The position numbers and the translations under genes were made by a program. A stretch of 64,000 nt of DNA from Bradymonas sp963697525 (GTDB taxonomy: Bacteria; Myxococcota_A; Bradymonadia; Bradymonadales; Bradymonadaceae), in contig OY969087.1 in assembly GCA_963697525.1 (NCBI GenBank), positions 124,001 through 188,000 of the forward strand, written 5' to 3'. The number at the start of each line of letters is the position of its first letter. Position 1 is the first letter of the stretch. A model generated the notes under the pieces. It made no database searches. It worked only from the letters and a program-made list of their open reading frames with translations, and had not been told where the DNA came from. This document shows, one piece after another, positions 28,336 through 37,641 of this stretch.

Positions 28336-29404
28336 CGCTTTCGAACCCCGCCAGGATCACGTTTTCACGAATGCTCTGCGCGATCTGGCGTTCGCGCTTG
28401 TCGAGCTGCGACAGCGCCAGGTACGTCTCGACTGGCGACGCCCATTGGCCATGTCGAGCGAAGTAGACGAAGTCGTCATCGGTCTGCTCGACCAGGCAGT
28501 TGTAGAAGCGGTCATCCCCAAACTGCATATGCAGCGCCTCCATTTCGGGAGTTAGAGCATTGAAGTAGGCGACACGGGTTCGTGGCGTGGTCGTCGCCGC
28601 GTATGTCTCGGCCGACGTCTCACCACTCCACACCCAGTTGTCGGAACCGAGAAACTTATTGAGGAATTCGTCCTGGTCACCGTCGCCGAACTTGAGTTTG
28701 TAGCTCCGGCCCACTCGGGGCTCACGATACCCCTCGCACAATCGATCGAGAAGTTTGCCGGGCTGGAGCAAACGGATCTCGCCGCGCTTCTTCGAGATGA
28801 TCATGTCCTCGTCGAGGCTTTTGAGAACCTTCGAGACCGTCGAGAGACTGATGCCGCCCCCCATCTCTTGAATCCCGTCATGTATCTCGTTGACCTGCTC
28901 GAACGTTCGGTTCGCTGCGAGAAGAAACCGTCCGACGATCGAGCTGTTGTACGAGTAGACCTTCTTGATGTCCCGCGATTCCGGGTACTGGTTCGGCTGG
29001 TCGAGCCGAATTGCAACTAGGTCATCAGTCAGAATGAGGTAGTTGCCGTTGAGGTCGAGCGCGCTGACACCGGATTGGTCGAGTTGCTCCGCTATGCCAT
29101 TGGAGAGGTATGGCACAATGAGCACTGGCTTGGCGTCGAGCTGTCCAGCGGTGAGCAGGTTATTGAGATACCGGACGGTGTCACGCACACGGCGAGGTGT
29201 TGCTCTGCCGTTGAGTTCCGCCGCACAACGGATAGTCTTATCCCGCCAGTCAAGGTCGAAGGCCGCATCGGCCTCCCAGGCTCGGCCGTCCTCGTCCAAG
29301 ACTGTCTGCTCCAACCGCAAGTCTCGGATCCGCAGTGGTTCGTATACGGAGGGTTCCCTGCGGATCTGGTTCTGAAATATGTCGAGAAGTTGTTGTTCGT
29401 TCAT
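28328..29404 (-). CDS. AbiEi-like antitoxin / wHTH regulator
   Basis: A 358-residue protein with an N-terminal PD-(D/E)XK-like segment (DKTIRCAAELNGRATPRRVR, then KPVLIVPYLSNGIAEQLDQS and VSALDLNGNYLIL), a central winged helix (GRFLLAANRTFEQVNEIHDG, GISLSTVSKVLKSLDEDM) and a C-terminal domain. This layout is that of AbiEi-family type IV antitoxins, which repress their own promoter and offset an AbiEii nucleotidyltransferase. The downstream overlapping gene is such a toxin. ATG at 29404 is preferred to GTG at 29416 because the AGGTG lies within reach. Strong palindromes in the upstream region fit autoregulation. Confidence 0.75.
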   Translation of the reverse strand: MNEQQLLDIFQNQIRREPSVYEPLRIRDLRLEQTVLDEDGRAWEADAAFDLDWRDKTIRCAAELNGRATPRRVRDTVRYLNNLLTAGQLDAKPVLIVPYLSNGIAEQLDQSGVSALDLNGNYLILTDDLVAIRLDQPNQYPESRDIKKVYSYNSSIVGRFLLAANRTFEQVNEIHDGIQEMGGGISLSTVSKVLKSLDEDMIISKKRGEIRLLQPGKLLDRLCEGYREPRVGRSYKLKFGDGDQDEFLNKFLGSDNWVWSGETSAETYAATTTPRTRVAYFNALTPEMEALHMQFGDDRFYNCLVEQTDDDFVYFARHGQWASPVETYLALSQLDKRERQIAQSIRENVILAGFESDV

Positions 29405-29420
29405 TTTCGCGCTCACCTGT

Positions 29421-29440
29421 ATTTTCTCGTGTGAGAAAAT
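29421..29440. promoter_or_regulatory. Palindromic operator ATTTTCTC-GTGT-GAGAAAAT
   Basis: Perfect 8-bp arms around GTGT, 17 bp upstream of the AbiEi-like ATG. It is the proximal half of a pair with the similar site at 29504-29521, the spacing seen in autoregulated toxin-antitoxin promoters. Confidence 0.7.
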
Positions 29441-29485
29441 GGCTCATTGGCGAAAATAGATGTTCACGAACCAACAAGCAAGGTG

Positions 29486-29538
29486 TTTTTCGTGTATTCT
29501 CAATTTTCCCGCATGAGAAAAACATTTATACACGAAAA
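29486..29538. promoter_or_regulatory. Nested inverted repeats upstream of the AbiE-like pair
   Basis: TTTTCCC-GCAT-GAGAAAA (29504-29521, one mismatch to the proximal operator) lies inside a longer perfect 11-bp inverted repeat, TTTTCGTGTAT (29487-29497) and ATACACGAAAA (29528-29538). The AT-rich stretch between would contain the promoter. Binding by the AbiEi-like protein is inference. Confidence 0.65.
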
Positions 29539-29565
29539 TAAATGTGCTCTTGGAACTTGAGCAAG

Positions 29566-29594
29566 CCCACCGGGTTGCGAAGCAACCCGGTGGG
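29566..29594 (-). terminator. 13-bp stem hairpin between PLD gene and AbiE-like pair
   Basis: CCCACCGGGTTGC and GCAACCCGGTGGG pair perfectly around a 3-nt loop. It lies upstream of the AbiEi promoter region in the transcription direction and would stop read-through from the PLD gene. Confidence 0.65.
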
Positions 29595-29739
29595 TCTGGA
29601 CAAATATATCTCGCGCGCGAGGAAGCGCGTCCTCCCCGGTTTCAAAGAGGATGCACCAGTGACGCCAAGGAGTAGGAGCACAGACAGGTTGGTACGCGTG
29701 AAGCTCGCCTAGCAGCTTCGCGCTCGCGTGCGTGCGCGT

Positions 29740-29758
29740 AGGGTAGCTTCGCTACCCT
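29740..29758 (-). terminator. Hairpin AGGGTAGC-TTC-GCTACCCT downstream of the PLD gene
   Basis: Perfect 8-bp arms with a UUCG-like loop, 57 bp beyond the PLD stop codon. There is no T run, but it is a stable hairpin in the right place for terminating the Mokosh-like operon. Confidence 0.6.
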
Positions 29759-29814
29759 GTAGCCACCAAGACCCTCTCAAAACCACCGGAAATCGTGTCG
29801 ATCACGTCATATGA

Positions 29815-31953
29815 TCACGAAACCTCAAGCCCCGTCGCCCACTGCCATATGTCGTCCGCCACGGCCCCATCCCGTACGAACAACCCCAACTCGTACGGCC
29901 CACCGCGCCGACGGGAGAGAAAGTTGAAGCTCGAAATGACTGCTCGGTTGTCGAAGACGAGCGCCTTCACATGACTCGCGGTGTCGACCACGCTAACACC
30001 GATGTCCTCCAGCCGGGCGAGCCCTTCGTCGAGCGTCGGGTCGGCTCGCTGCGCACGCTCGTGCACGATGATGATCTCCACCCCACGCTCGATGGCATCC
30101 TCGAATACCTCGAGAAACCGGTCGTTGAGCAGGAAGCCACTGACTCGATGTGATGCGATGAGCAGCCGCTCCTTTGAAGTCCTCAACGCATGAAATAGCC
30201 ACTCGACGTGTGCTGGACTATCGTCGACGACGAGACAAGTCGGTCCGAAGTTGTCGACATGCGACTGGATAGCTTCCCAACGGTTGCGCCACGCCTCGCG
30301 CCACGTGTCGAGAAGCAACCCATCTTTCTGGGCAAAGAGATCCCCCAGCGTGCCGAAACTGCCGCCGCTGGCAGAAGACTGTGAGGAATCGGCCTCGGGC
30401 GGCTTGTTGGGAGCGATGGGTAACTCGAGCTCACGCGAACGAAAGGAGCTATTGAAGCTGATCGGATCCCACAGCACAGCGTTCTGATGTCGGTAGTCGG
30501 CTGCACGTCGGCGGATCCAGTCCAAAAGTTCGGCAATGGGCCTGACTACATACTCGTCAGATCCCGAGAGCCTCACGGCGATCTCTTGCCGGCTCGAGCT
30601 GACGCCGTTCAGAAAGTTGGCACTCGATACCGCCGCCCATCGCACATCACACAAGACGAGCTTTCCGTGAACTCTCGACGGCAGATTTGGGCTCAGAAAT
30701 AGGCGGCCTCGCTCTCCCCGTTGCGACGCCAGAGCCATCAACTCGTCGTGAGCATCGTCATCGAGCCTTTCTTTCAAACTCGCCTGGCGCGAGATACCCC
30801 AGAGCACGTGCACGTTGATTCCCCGTTCGAGCGCAGTGGCAAGCTCGGCGCGAAATCCAGCGTCGTTCATGCGCCCCAACCAGGGGTTCATGAGGACCAC
30901 TTGAGTCTCTGCCTCTTTGAGCGCCCGGATCGGCAGTTCATAAATTTCGTGAGTGTCGAACGTCACTGAGCAGTGGCTCGCCTCGTGACTCGCATGCTCC
31001 TCGAATACTTCGACGAGTAAGTCGTCCAGACCCACGAGCCCGTCGTGGGCATCTCGTGCCTCTGCGTTTTCGTCCGGCAAGTCGGCCAAAGCATCGGACG
31101 CTTTCCAAAGCACAGGCTCGAGATCAGCGACCGCCGATTCGTCGCCTCCAACATGACCAGAAATAGGCTGGAGCCCATCTATCAGGTTGATGAACTGCTC
31201 GTTATACTCACGTACATCTTCGTCCCCCCACTGCTTTGCAATGGCGTCAGCGAGTCTCCGGCGAACATGCCTCGCAATTTGCACCGGCCCGATGACATCC
31301 AGGCGAGGTTCCACACCATTATTGTAGTCGCCTGGCTCACGAAGTTGGATCTCGACGGGAAGATCGAACCGCTCAGCGTCCACTGCTGCTTCACCTGCTG
31401 GCCCCTCAAGCCGAGAGGGGCGCACCCCGACCAATACCCTTTCGGGTTTTCGACGAACAAAAGTCTGGGCCGCATCCCATAATTGTACGTTCGGAATCTC
31501 TTCGACTGGCACGATGGAGGCGGCGTCCGGCACGCGAATAGTTGTCCGAGGCACATGTTCTCGCATGTCACGCGTGTATGGGATGACGGCACCCGAAACC
31601 AGGTCTTGAACCACATGGCACTGTTCATCTTCGCCGCGCTTGACCGGATTGAGTTCCTCGAGCCAGGCGTCACCTTCGTCATGCTCTTCCATCAACCCGC
31701 GGACACGCTCGTCCACTACCAAGTTCCCGTCGGCACCGATGTTGAGGTACCCGCGCTCGACGAGAGCAACGCAGGCATCGAGTAGTAGCTTGGTCGGCAA
31801 CTCGAAGACCATCTTCAACGCCTCGAGCGTGTTCGCGCCAGCCTCTACTGCACGTAGGAGCAACCCGTCGAGCCGTCCGAGACCCTCGGAGGTGTTGGTT
31901 TCGAGCTCAATCGAGAAGATGCGGCAAGGGATGTTGACAAATGTATTCTTCAT
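29815..31953 (-). CDS. mkoB: Phospholipase D-family nuclease, Mokosh type I MkoB-like
   Basis: The 712-residue protein has a winged-helix-like N-terminus (LLRAVEAGANTLEALKMVFE, residues about 30-95) and two HKD catalytic motifs of the phospholipase D superfamily: HGKLVLCDVRWAAVSSANFL near 430 and HVKALVFDNRAVISSFNF near 660. PLD-fold proteins of this type cleave nucleic acid phosphodiesters. It overlaps the upstream kinase-helicase gene by 4 nt (ATGA), and the pair helicase plus PLD is the defining gene pair of Mokosh type I, a defence system known from systematic screens. Identification rests on the domain pair and on the COG1112-type helicase next to it. Confidence 0.78.
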   Translation of the reverse strand: MKNTFVNIPCRIFSIELETNTSEGLGRLDGLLLRAVEAGANTLEALKMVFELPTKLLLDACVALVERGYLNIGADGNLVVDERVRGLMEEHDEGDAWLEELNPVKRGEDEQCHVVQDLVSGAVIPYTRDMREHVPRTTIRVPDAASIVPVEEIPNVQLWDAAQTFVRRKPERVLVGVRPSRLEGPAGEAAVDAERFDLPVEIQLREPGDYNNGVEPRLDVIGPVQIARHVRRRLADAIAKQWGDEDVREYNEQFINLIDGLQPISGHVGGDESAVADLEPVLWKASDALADLPDENAEARDAHDGLVGLDDLLVEVFEEHASHEASHCSVTFDTHEIYELPIRALKEAETQVVLMNPWLGRMNDAGFRAELATALERGINVHVLWGISRQASLKERLDDDAHDELMALASQRGERGRLFLSPNLPSRVHGKLVLCDVRWAAVSSANFLNGVSSSRQEIAVRLSGSDEYVVRPIAELLDWIRRRAADYRHQNAVLWDPISFNSSFRSRELELPIAPNKPPEADSSQSSASGGSFGTLGDLFAQKDGLLLDTWREAWRNRWEAIQSHVDNFGPTCLVVDDSPAHVEWLFHALRTSKERLLIASHRVSGFLLNDRFLEVFEDAIERGVEIIIVHERAQRADPTLDEGLARLEDIGVSVVDTASHVKALVFDNRAVISSFNFLSRRRGGPYELGLFVRDGAVADDIWQWATGLEVS

Positions 31954-34900
31954 CGTCGGCTCCCAGGGGCGTTGAATCCGATTTCGAGGAAATCCACCAC
32001 ATGGTTGTGTTCTCGGAGGTACTTGGCGAGGCGTTTCACGTGGCCGTGCTCGGCGTGAGCCGCAGCCGCATCTTCGAAATGCGGCAGGTTGCCGACAAGT
32101 ACGAGAAGCCGCCGAGCACGTGACAGCATCACATTTAGCCGGTGCGGATCAGACATGAACCCAATGTCGCGTTGATGATTCGAGCGCACCATCGAGACGA
32201 TGACCTCCTCGGCCTGACGCCCCTGGAACGAATCGACGGTGTGGATCTCCACAGGATTGCCGATCTTCTTCATATGACGTTCGAGAGCCTTCCGCTGATC
32301 ATGGTAAGGAGACAAGATGACCCGGCGCGGGATGTCGTTTTCGAACTGCCGCTCCTGCGTGAGATAACGCATCAGCAACCATCGGATCGCGTGCTGTTCG
32401 CATTTGTTGGCGAGCGAGCCAGGACTCTCGTCCTGCCAAGCCAATTTCGAAGTATCGAGCCACACCACATGACGACCCTCGAGCCACCTGGGCTCGCGGT
32501 ATCCGTGGTCGCGCTCCGCCTCCGTCGATGGGTGCGAAAACACCAATCCGTCGTAGAAGACCTCGCTGACCAGTCCCCCTATCTCGGGATGCATCCGCCG
32601 CTGGACGGAGAGCGTGTGCACGGCATCACCGTCTTGTCCCCGCTCCATCAGTGCTGCGAAATACCGCAGCCATGCTTTCCACTCGACCGTTGGAACGATC
32701 CCAGTTTCTTCCGCAGTGATTTCCTCGGCCATGTCGATTTCGAGCAGTTCCTCAAGCTCGTCGGCACGAAAAGCCGGTAACTGCTTGTGATCGCCGACGA
32801 GCAGCCATGACACGGATCGCACCGCCGGGATGAGGATTTCGGTCAGCCAACCCTTTGCGGCCTCCTCGATGATCGCCCAGTCGAAGAACGACGTAGAACG
32901 CCAGATGCCGAGTCGACGTGGCAGCGCGCTGTTCGTGGTACAGAACACAACCGACGCAGATTCACGCAGTCGCTCCTTCACCTCCAGCGCGAGGCGTGAC
33001 TCGGAAGTGTTGTCCGGCTTGATGACACCACGCCATTCCTTCGCAAGAGCTTGCAGTTTCTCGCTGAGCTCCTCAGGCACTTTCGAGGGTATGGCATTTC
33101 CCACGCGCTCGAGCACCTTCTCGACTACGTACTTTTTTGCGGTAGTGCTGAGCTTTTCGCGCGTGCTCTCACTTGCCGCACGGATGACAACAAACTCCTG
33201 GTTCGGGTCTGCCTCCAGCCTACCCACGATCGACTCGAGCAGGTGATCGAGAGCGTAGTGAGATTGTGCCGAGATCAGAACTCGGTCGAACGGCTCTGCT
33301 TTGAGATACGAGTAGATGGCTTCTGAACTTGTGAACGACTTCCCCGTTCCAGGAGGTCCCTGCAGGACAAACAGCGGCCGTCGGGTCACGAGGGTCTCGA
33401 TCAGCGACTTCGTGTCTGGCGATAACTCCTCGGAAGCAAAGGCAAGCTCACCCTGCGGCGGAATGCGCAACGAGAACGGGCCCCTGAGTTGATCGTGAAG
33501 GTATCGGCCTTCTTCGAGCAATTTCTGCAATGCGCGATTCTGGCGACTGAGCTGCGCCTTCGTACCGCTCGACTCGGGTGCAATCCGTCCGTACTGCGGC
33601 AATACAGTCTTAGGATCGCGGCGTACCCGAATCGTGCTGTCATCGAGAATCTTGTCCAGTCGCAATTCGATTTCACGGCCGGCCTTCGACTCCACGTAGC
33701 AAATGGGCTCGTCACCGGCATCGAGGCATTCCTTCTCGAACTGTCGGAAATACTGCCCCATCAACCGGCGGCGCTGCGAGCGTTCTAAGAGTTTTCCAAA
33801 GGCGCCACCGCACTCCTCATCCATCTCGTTGCAGCGAAGGTCGTACGAGGTTTCACGTGTTTCCACGATCTCGTAGCGGTAGGTTTGGCGAGCCAGTCGA
33901 GCCTCCTCGACCTCCAATCGCCACCGAGAGGCCAGCACCAACTCGCTGGGCTCCTGCTCACCTTGTACGCGTACCGACTCTACGAGTGGCGCCCACGACG
34001 GGCTGTCATCTGGCAACGGCCGATTTCGAACCCCTGGTGTGTAGCAGTCGACGGCAAATTCCGCGGGCAGTACACGCCGGTTCGCTTGCGTCCGCAAATC
34101 TTCAACGCCTTCCCCCCATGTCACATACTTGATTATGAGTGCACGAGGGGTTGGAGGCTTACTGCGGCCAAGCTTGAGGTATTCGCAGAAGTACACGCAC
34201 TCCCGGCCGAGGAGTACCGTCTGAGCCTTACGCATCTCCTCGTTTCGCTCGCCGTCAGCATAGCCGTAGAAGCCCGACGGGCTATGAATCAGCTGGCCCT
34301 GATACAGATCCTTCTCGATGAATGCCTGGTAAAACCGCGAAGCGCCGGGCGCAGTTACCGGCTTATTGACGAAGCGGCCTTTGTTCAAAGCCTCCATGGT
34401 CTCTTGGAGGTATCGAATCTGATAGGGCTCCGCGGGCTCATCGCGCGTTTCCAGAACCGACAAGATTGCGCCACGGCTGTTCCGCAGCGACTCCAGCAGC
34501 TCGCGTGCGTTATTGGGCCGAGCGTTCGGCCAGAACTCCGTCGCCGTGACTAGCGCCTCCGCCAATTGCTTCGGCAGGGTGGCACGCGCTTCCTCATGGA
34601 GAAGGTTCAATAGCTCCTGTTGTGCCTCGGTCGAGTATTTGTCACCGAGCACCGGCCACTCCTCGTGGGGCAAGACCAGCCACGAGAGACCGAGCATGCC
34701 CAGGCCGAAGACATCCGCCGAAGTACCTTCCGGCAGATCTGAGCGGCCATCGGGATGACGCTCAGGAGGTAGGAAAAAGCCCTCCCGGACGGTCTCGACC
34801 TTGACCATGGTCGGCTGATTGCCCTGCCACCTTTCGCGCAACCATGTCCGAACGAAACTGCTGAGAATGAACCCATCGAGGATCGGGTATTCGTCGGGCA

Positions 34901-35399
34901 GTTCTCGCGCGCGTATCGCGCTCGGCACCACGAAGCGATGGATGATGCCTTCTTCGTGGAGGTAGGCGAGCCCTTCGAGCAACGCCAAGAAGCGGCGAAA
35001 GGCGAAGGCCGGCTCTTCGGCAAACCGCTCACGGAGCGGGTGGCCCTCCGAGTCGAGCCTTGCGCCGTTTTCTCGGAGAAGGACAAATCCGACGCCTTCG
35101 TCCTCGTAGAAGTACGCATCTACCAGTCGAGGCAATGACGGGTGTCGCCGATGAGCGAGACGAAGCGCGGCCATGACCTCGTTGCGCCACTGCAGGCGCA
35201 TCAACGCCTGATGCTTGTGTGCCGTGCCAATCTCGTAGAAGCGCAACAAGTGCGGCGCACCGCCGCGCTCGAAAACACGCATCTCCGCGATCCCCTTCGA
35301 CCAGGGCACCTGCACCAGAGAATTGACGTCGGGATCGAAGCTCTCGAGCCGTCCGCCATCATCGAATAACGAGAGAACACGGGATGGGATGTCCGGCAT
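31950..35399 (-). CDS. mkoA: Kinase-like domain fused to SF1 helicase, Mokosh type I MkoA-like
   Basis: The 1149-residue protein begins with a protein-kinase-like domain (about 15-300). LEGLAYLHEEGIIHRFVVPS is in the position of the catalytic loop but lacks the catalytic Asp (HRF instead of HRD), while SADVFGLGMLGLSWL resembles the F-helix. From residue about 620 it is an SF1 helicase of the COG1112/Upf1 type: Walker A LQGPPGTGKSF near 680, DWAIIEEAAKGWL, LLVGDHKQLPAF near 870, then HTVDSFQGRQAEEVIVSMVR and HRLNVMLSRARRLLVLVG. Mokosh type I has exactly a kinase-helicase plus a PLD protein. The pseudokinase suggests sensing rather than phosphorylation, which is inference. Confidence 0.8.
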   Translation of the reverse strand: MPDIPSRVLSLFDDGGRLESFDPDVNSLVQVPWSKGIAEMRVFERGGAPHLLRFYEIGTAHKHQALMRLQWRNEVMAALRLAHRRHPSLPRLVDAYFYEDEGVGFVLLRENGARLDSEGHPLRERFAEEPAFAFRRFLALLEGLAYLHEEGIIHRFVVPSAIRARELPDEYPILDGFILSSFVRTWLRERWQGNQPTMVKVETVREGFFLPPERHPDGRSDLPEGTSADVFGLGMLGLSWLVLPHEEWPVLGDKYSTEAQQELLNLLHEEARATLPKQLAEALVTATEFWPNARPNNARELLESLRNSRGAILSVLETRDEPAEPYQIRYLQETMEALNKGRFVNKPVTAPGASRFYQAFIEKDLYQGQLIHSPSGFYGYADGERNEEMRKAQTVLLGRECVYFCEYLKLGRSKPPTPRALIIKYVTWGEGVEDLRTQANRRVLPAEFAVDCYTPGVRNRPLPDDSPSWAPLVESVRVQGEQEPSELVLASRWRLEVEEARLARQTYRYEIVETRETSYDLRCNEMDEECGGAFGKLLERSQRRRLMGQYFRQFEKECLDAGDEPICYVESKAGREIELRLDKILDDSTIRVRRDPKTVLPQYGRIAPESSGTKAQLSRQNRALQKLLEEGRYLHDQLRGPFSLRIPPQGELAFASEELSPDTKSLIETLVTRRPLFVLQGPPGTGKSFTSSEAIYSYLKAEPFDRVLISAQSHYALDHLLESIVGRLEADPNQEFVVIRAASESTREKLSTTAKKYVVEKVLERVGNAIPSKVPEELSEKLQALAKEWRGVIKPDNTSESRLALEVKERLRESASVVFCTTNSALPRRLGIWRSTSFFDWAIIEEAAKGWLTEILIPAVRSVSWLLVGDHKQLPAFRADELEELLEIDMAEEITAEETGIVPTVEWKAWLRYFAALMERGQDGDAVHTLSVQRRMHPEIGGLVSEVFYDGLVFSHPSTEAERDHGYREPRWLEGRHVVWLDTSKLAWQDESPGSLANKCEQHAIRWLLMRYLTQERQFENDIPRRVILSPYHDQRKALERHMKKIGNPVEIHTVDSFQGRQAEEVIVSMVRSNHQRDIGFMSDPHRLNVMLSRARRLLVLVGNLPHFEDAAAAHAEHGHVKRLAKYLREHNHVVDFLEIGFNAPGSRR

Positions 35400-35671
35400 G
35401 ACTACATCTCGTACACGTGGCGGCTTTTCCCCCCACGGGTGTTATTGGGTCCGAAGCCGCAGGCGCGAGAAGCTACGTTGCTGGTCGAGAACCTTGACGA
35501 CTCAGGGAACTTCTCACTGTCTTCCGGCAACACGTTGCAGTCTCGCCATGATAGAACACTTAGGAGATTTGTGCGAGACGAGCTCACAAATTCGAGAAAA
35601 TTGGCTGGTCCAGCCGCACGCCAACGCTTACGATACGCATTGCCACGATCCAAGAGCAGTCGGAGAACAAT

Positions 35672-35869
35672 ATGGACGCAAAGGACATTGAGCAGTTTGT
35701 GAAGACGTGCCGCGACGCTGGATTTCCTGATGAAAAGATCGCCGACGAGCTTGATCGATATGCTCGTGACATGCTTCGGCTTATCCTGGACGGCGTCAAG
35801 CCAGAGGAACTTCCAGCCATCGCGGAAAGTGCATACCTGTTGCGTAAGCAGGCAGAGCAACTTCGCTGA
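35672..35869 (+). CDS. Small helical hypothetical protein (65 aa)
   Basis: A 65-residue acidic/helical protein (MDAKDIEQFVKTCRDAGFPD, then ELDRYARDMLRLILDG), the only plus-strand gene inside the BREX/Mokosh block. ATG follows GGAG with 7-nt spacing. No family is recognised. It lies between the Mokosh-like helicase start and the membrane-protein gene on the other strand. It may be a regulator or a passenger. Confidence 0.5.
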   Translation: MDAKDIEQFVKTCRDAGFPDEKIADELDRYARDMLRLILDGVKPEELPAIAESAYLLRKQAEQLR

Positions 35870-35950
35870 CACCCCTAAAAAACGGCATCGGTAGCTCAGC
35901 ACCAGCACCGATGAGCACTTTGCAGAACTGAGTGGTCTGCGCGAGTGAAC

Positions 35951-36475
35951 TTACCCGCGTCGTGCTCGGTCCCGCTCACGGCGCTCGTTTCGCTTCTTTT
36001 CGGCCTGCGCTTCATCGTCGACGTCACTCAACGGAATCAGGCTCATGACCAGCAGGTAAATCTCGAACAGCGCCACGAGAGAGATGAGGCCGAAAAAGAT
36101 CGATTTCACCACCTCTCCATCCCCGGTCGAGACGGCATTAAGAATTGGTTCGCCCCAAATCAGTACCGACAGGCTCAGACAAACCACGAACGTCGACCAC
36201 AAGACCAGACGCACGAGACGCGAGAACATGCTGTCCTTGACAACAGAGCGATTACCCTGCGTGTCATCGATCGAACGGAGGACTTCGGACTTCAAAACTC
36301 CGATCCAAACGCCAGAAACACCCAAAACAATGGATGAAACTTTGAGGATGTTGTCGAACAGTGCGATCTGGTCCTTGATGGTAATTCCCCCGCCGAATTG
36401 ATAGCCGGCGAGAACCGAGACGGCAAAAAAAATAGCGAACCATACCGCCTCACGTTTGGCGAAAAGTCCCATCAT
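35951..36475 (-). CDS. Small membrane protein (about four TM segments)
   Basis: A 174-residue protein with hydrophobic segments at about 10-25 (VWFAIFFAVSVLAGYQF), 45-62 (VSSIVLGVSGVWIGVL), 88-108 (LVLWSTFVVCLSLSVLIWG) and 125-145 (FFGLISLVALFEIYLLVMSL), and a highly charged tail (KKRNERRERDRARRG). It starts 9 nt after the stop of the 351-aa gene, so they form a pair. Small multi-pass partners of defence proteins are frequently membrane-disrupting effectors, but that is inference. ATG at 36475 or 36472. Confidence 0.6.
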   Translation of the reverse strand: MMGLFAKREAVWFAIFFAVSVLAGYQFGGGITIKDQIALFDNILKVSSIVLGVSGVWIGVLKSEVLRSIDDTQGNRSVVKDSMFSRLVRLVLWSTFVVCLSLSVLIWGEPILNAVSTGDGEVVKSIFFGLISLVALFEIYLLVMSLIPLSDVDDEAQAEKKRNERRERDRARRG

Positions 36476-36484
36476 CCTTCCCAG

Positions 36485-37540
36485 TCAGTCCGTAAGAAGC
36501 TTTTCGATGAGCTCGCCCCGCGTTGCGATGAGTGCATCTTGTAAAGACTCATATTCGATGATCTCGTCGTTGGCCCTGCGTAGATCGAGCTCCAACTCTG
36601 TTTTGAGCAGCGCATCCGACAACCAATAAACCTTGCTACTCTCGCCTTCCAGCACGAAGCCGACATTCTCGAAATCGCTGCGCTCTCCCATCGTAAAGTT
36701 CTCGACAATCTCTTCGAACTCGTCCTCCTTCACGCTCACGTCGAACTCGAACTTGTACTTCCGGCCATCCTGCTGCAAAGAACGCTCTCGCACCTCTTCA
36801 CGGTCGCGTCCAAAGACAACGTCGAGTCCCCGCTTCCAAGCACCACGCTCGATGCGAACGTCCCAGTTGACTTCACCCTTTCGAATTACGCGATAAATCC
36901 GCTCGCGGTTTTCCCGGAGATATGCAAGCTGCGAGTGACCCCGGCGCGGCCTGGACTCGAAACAGGGATCAACGTCAACTCGAAGCTCGTCACGAGGCGT
37001 CTCACGATAACCGTTGATGGCTACTCGATCCCCTTGGAGCGTAACGTCTGCGAACGTCGCCTCCTTTCGGAGGTACTCCCCGAGATACTTCTTTAACCCA
37101 CGATGGCCATTCTTGATCCGATTCTCGAATCGAAGAATGCCGAATACTCGCTGCCGTGGCAGGAACCAGTAGTACGACGCATAACCAGGGATGTTGCCAA
37201 GAGGGAGGTCGGTGAAGTCGACGTCCGCTGTTCCTGTTTCTGCCTCAGGATCAACGCTGGGTACTCGCCCATCATTCTCTGGTGTCTGATTCCACGTCAC
37301 CACCAGACGGTCGTCAAACGCACCAAATGGGCGAGCATACATGCAATAGACCGGCAGGAGCGGATTCGCGCCTTCCGTACTGTCGAATAGCTTCGTTGCT
37401 GCCAGGGTACAGCCGTCTTGATGCGCAAAATCTTCGAGGTCAGCCAATAACTGGGTGACGTCGACAAACTGGTGGACGTCGCCGCAGTAGTAACCGCATT
37501 TTTCGATTTCATAGAAATTCAGTTTTGTTCGTACAGCCAT
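36485..37540 (-). CDS. Unrecognised 351-aa protein, partner of the membrane gene
   Basis: I do not recognise the family. The protein opens with KLNFYEIEKCGYYCGDVHQF, contains an aromatic block NIPGYASYYWFLPRQRVFGI followed by a basic segment, and ends with a charged helical region (LKTELELDLRRANDEIIEYE). It is soluble, without signal or membrane segments. Position between pglX and the Mokosh-like pair, with a coupled membrane protein, suggests a sensor-plus-effector defence module. ATG follows GGAGCGGTAGGAAA. Function unknown; a structure-based search would be the best test. Confidence 0.65.
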   Translation of the reverse strand: MAVRTKLNFYEIEKCGYYCGDVHQFVDVTQLLADLEDFAHQDGCTLAATKLFDSTEGANPLLPVYCMYARPFGAFDDRLVVTWNQTPENDGRVPSVDPEAETGTADVDFTDLPLGNIPGYASYYWFLPRQRVFGILRFENRIKNGHRGLKKYLGEYLRKEATFADVTLQGDRVAINGYRETPRDELRVDVDPCFESRPRRGHSQLAYLRENRERIYRVIRKGEVNWDVRIERGAWKRGLDVVFGRDREEVRERSLQQDGRKYKFEFDVSVKEDEFEEIVENFTMGERSDFENVGFVLEGESSKVYWLSDALLKTELELDLRRANDEIIEYESLQDALIATRGELIEKLLTD

Positions 37541-37641
37541 TTTCCTACCGCTCCAAGGTCGAACCCAATCTCCATTTCATGAACGCCCGGGTACCGACCG
37601 TAGCCCCCAGGCAAGTTCTACGCTGCCACGGACCTGCCTAC

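Noticed and set aside
29815..35399. DISARM (drmC-like PLD) identification
   Set aside because: A PLD protein is present, but DrmA/DrmB helicase and DISARM methylase are absent; the kinase-SF1 helicase partner fits Mokosh type I better.
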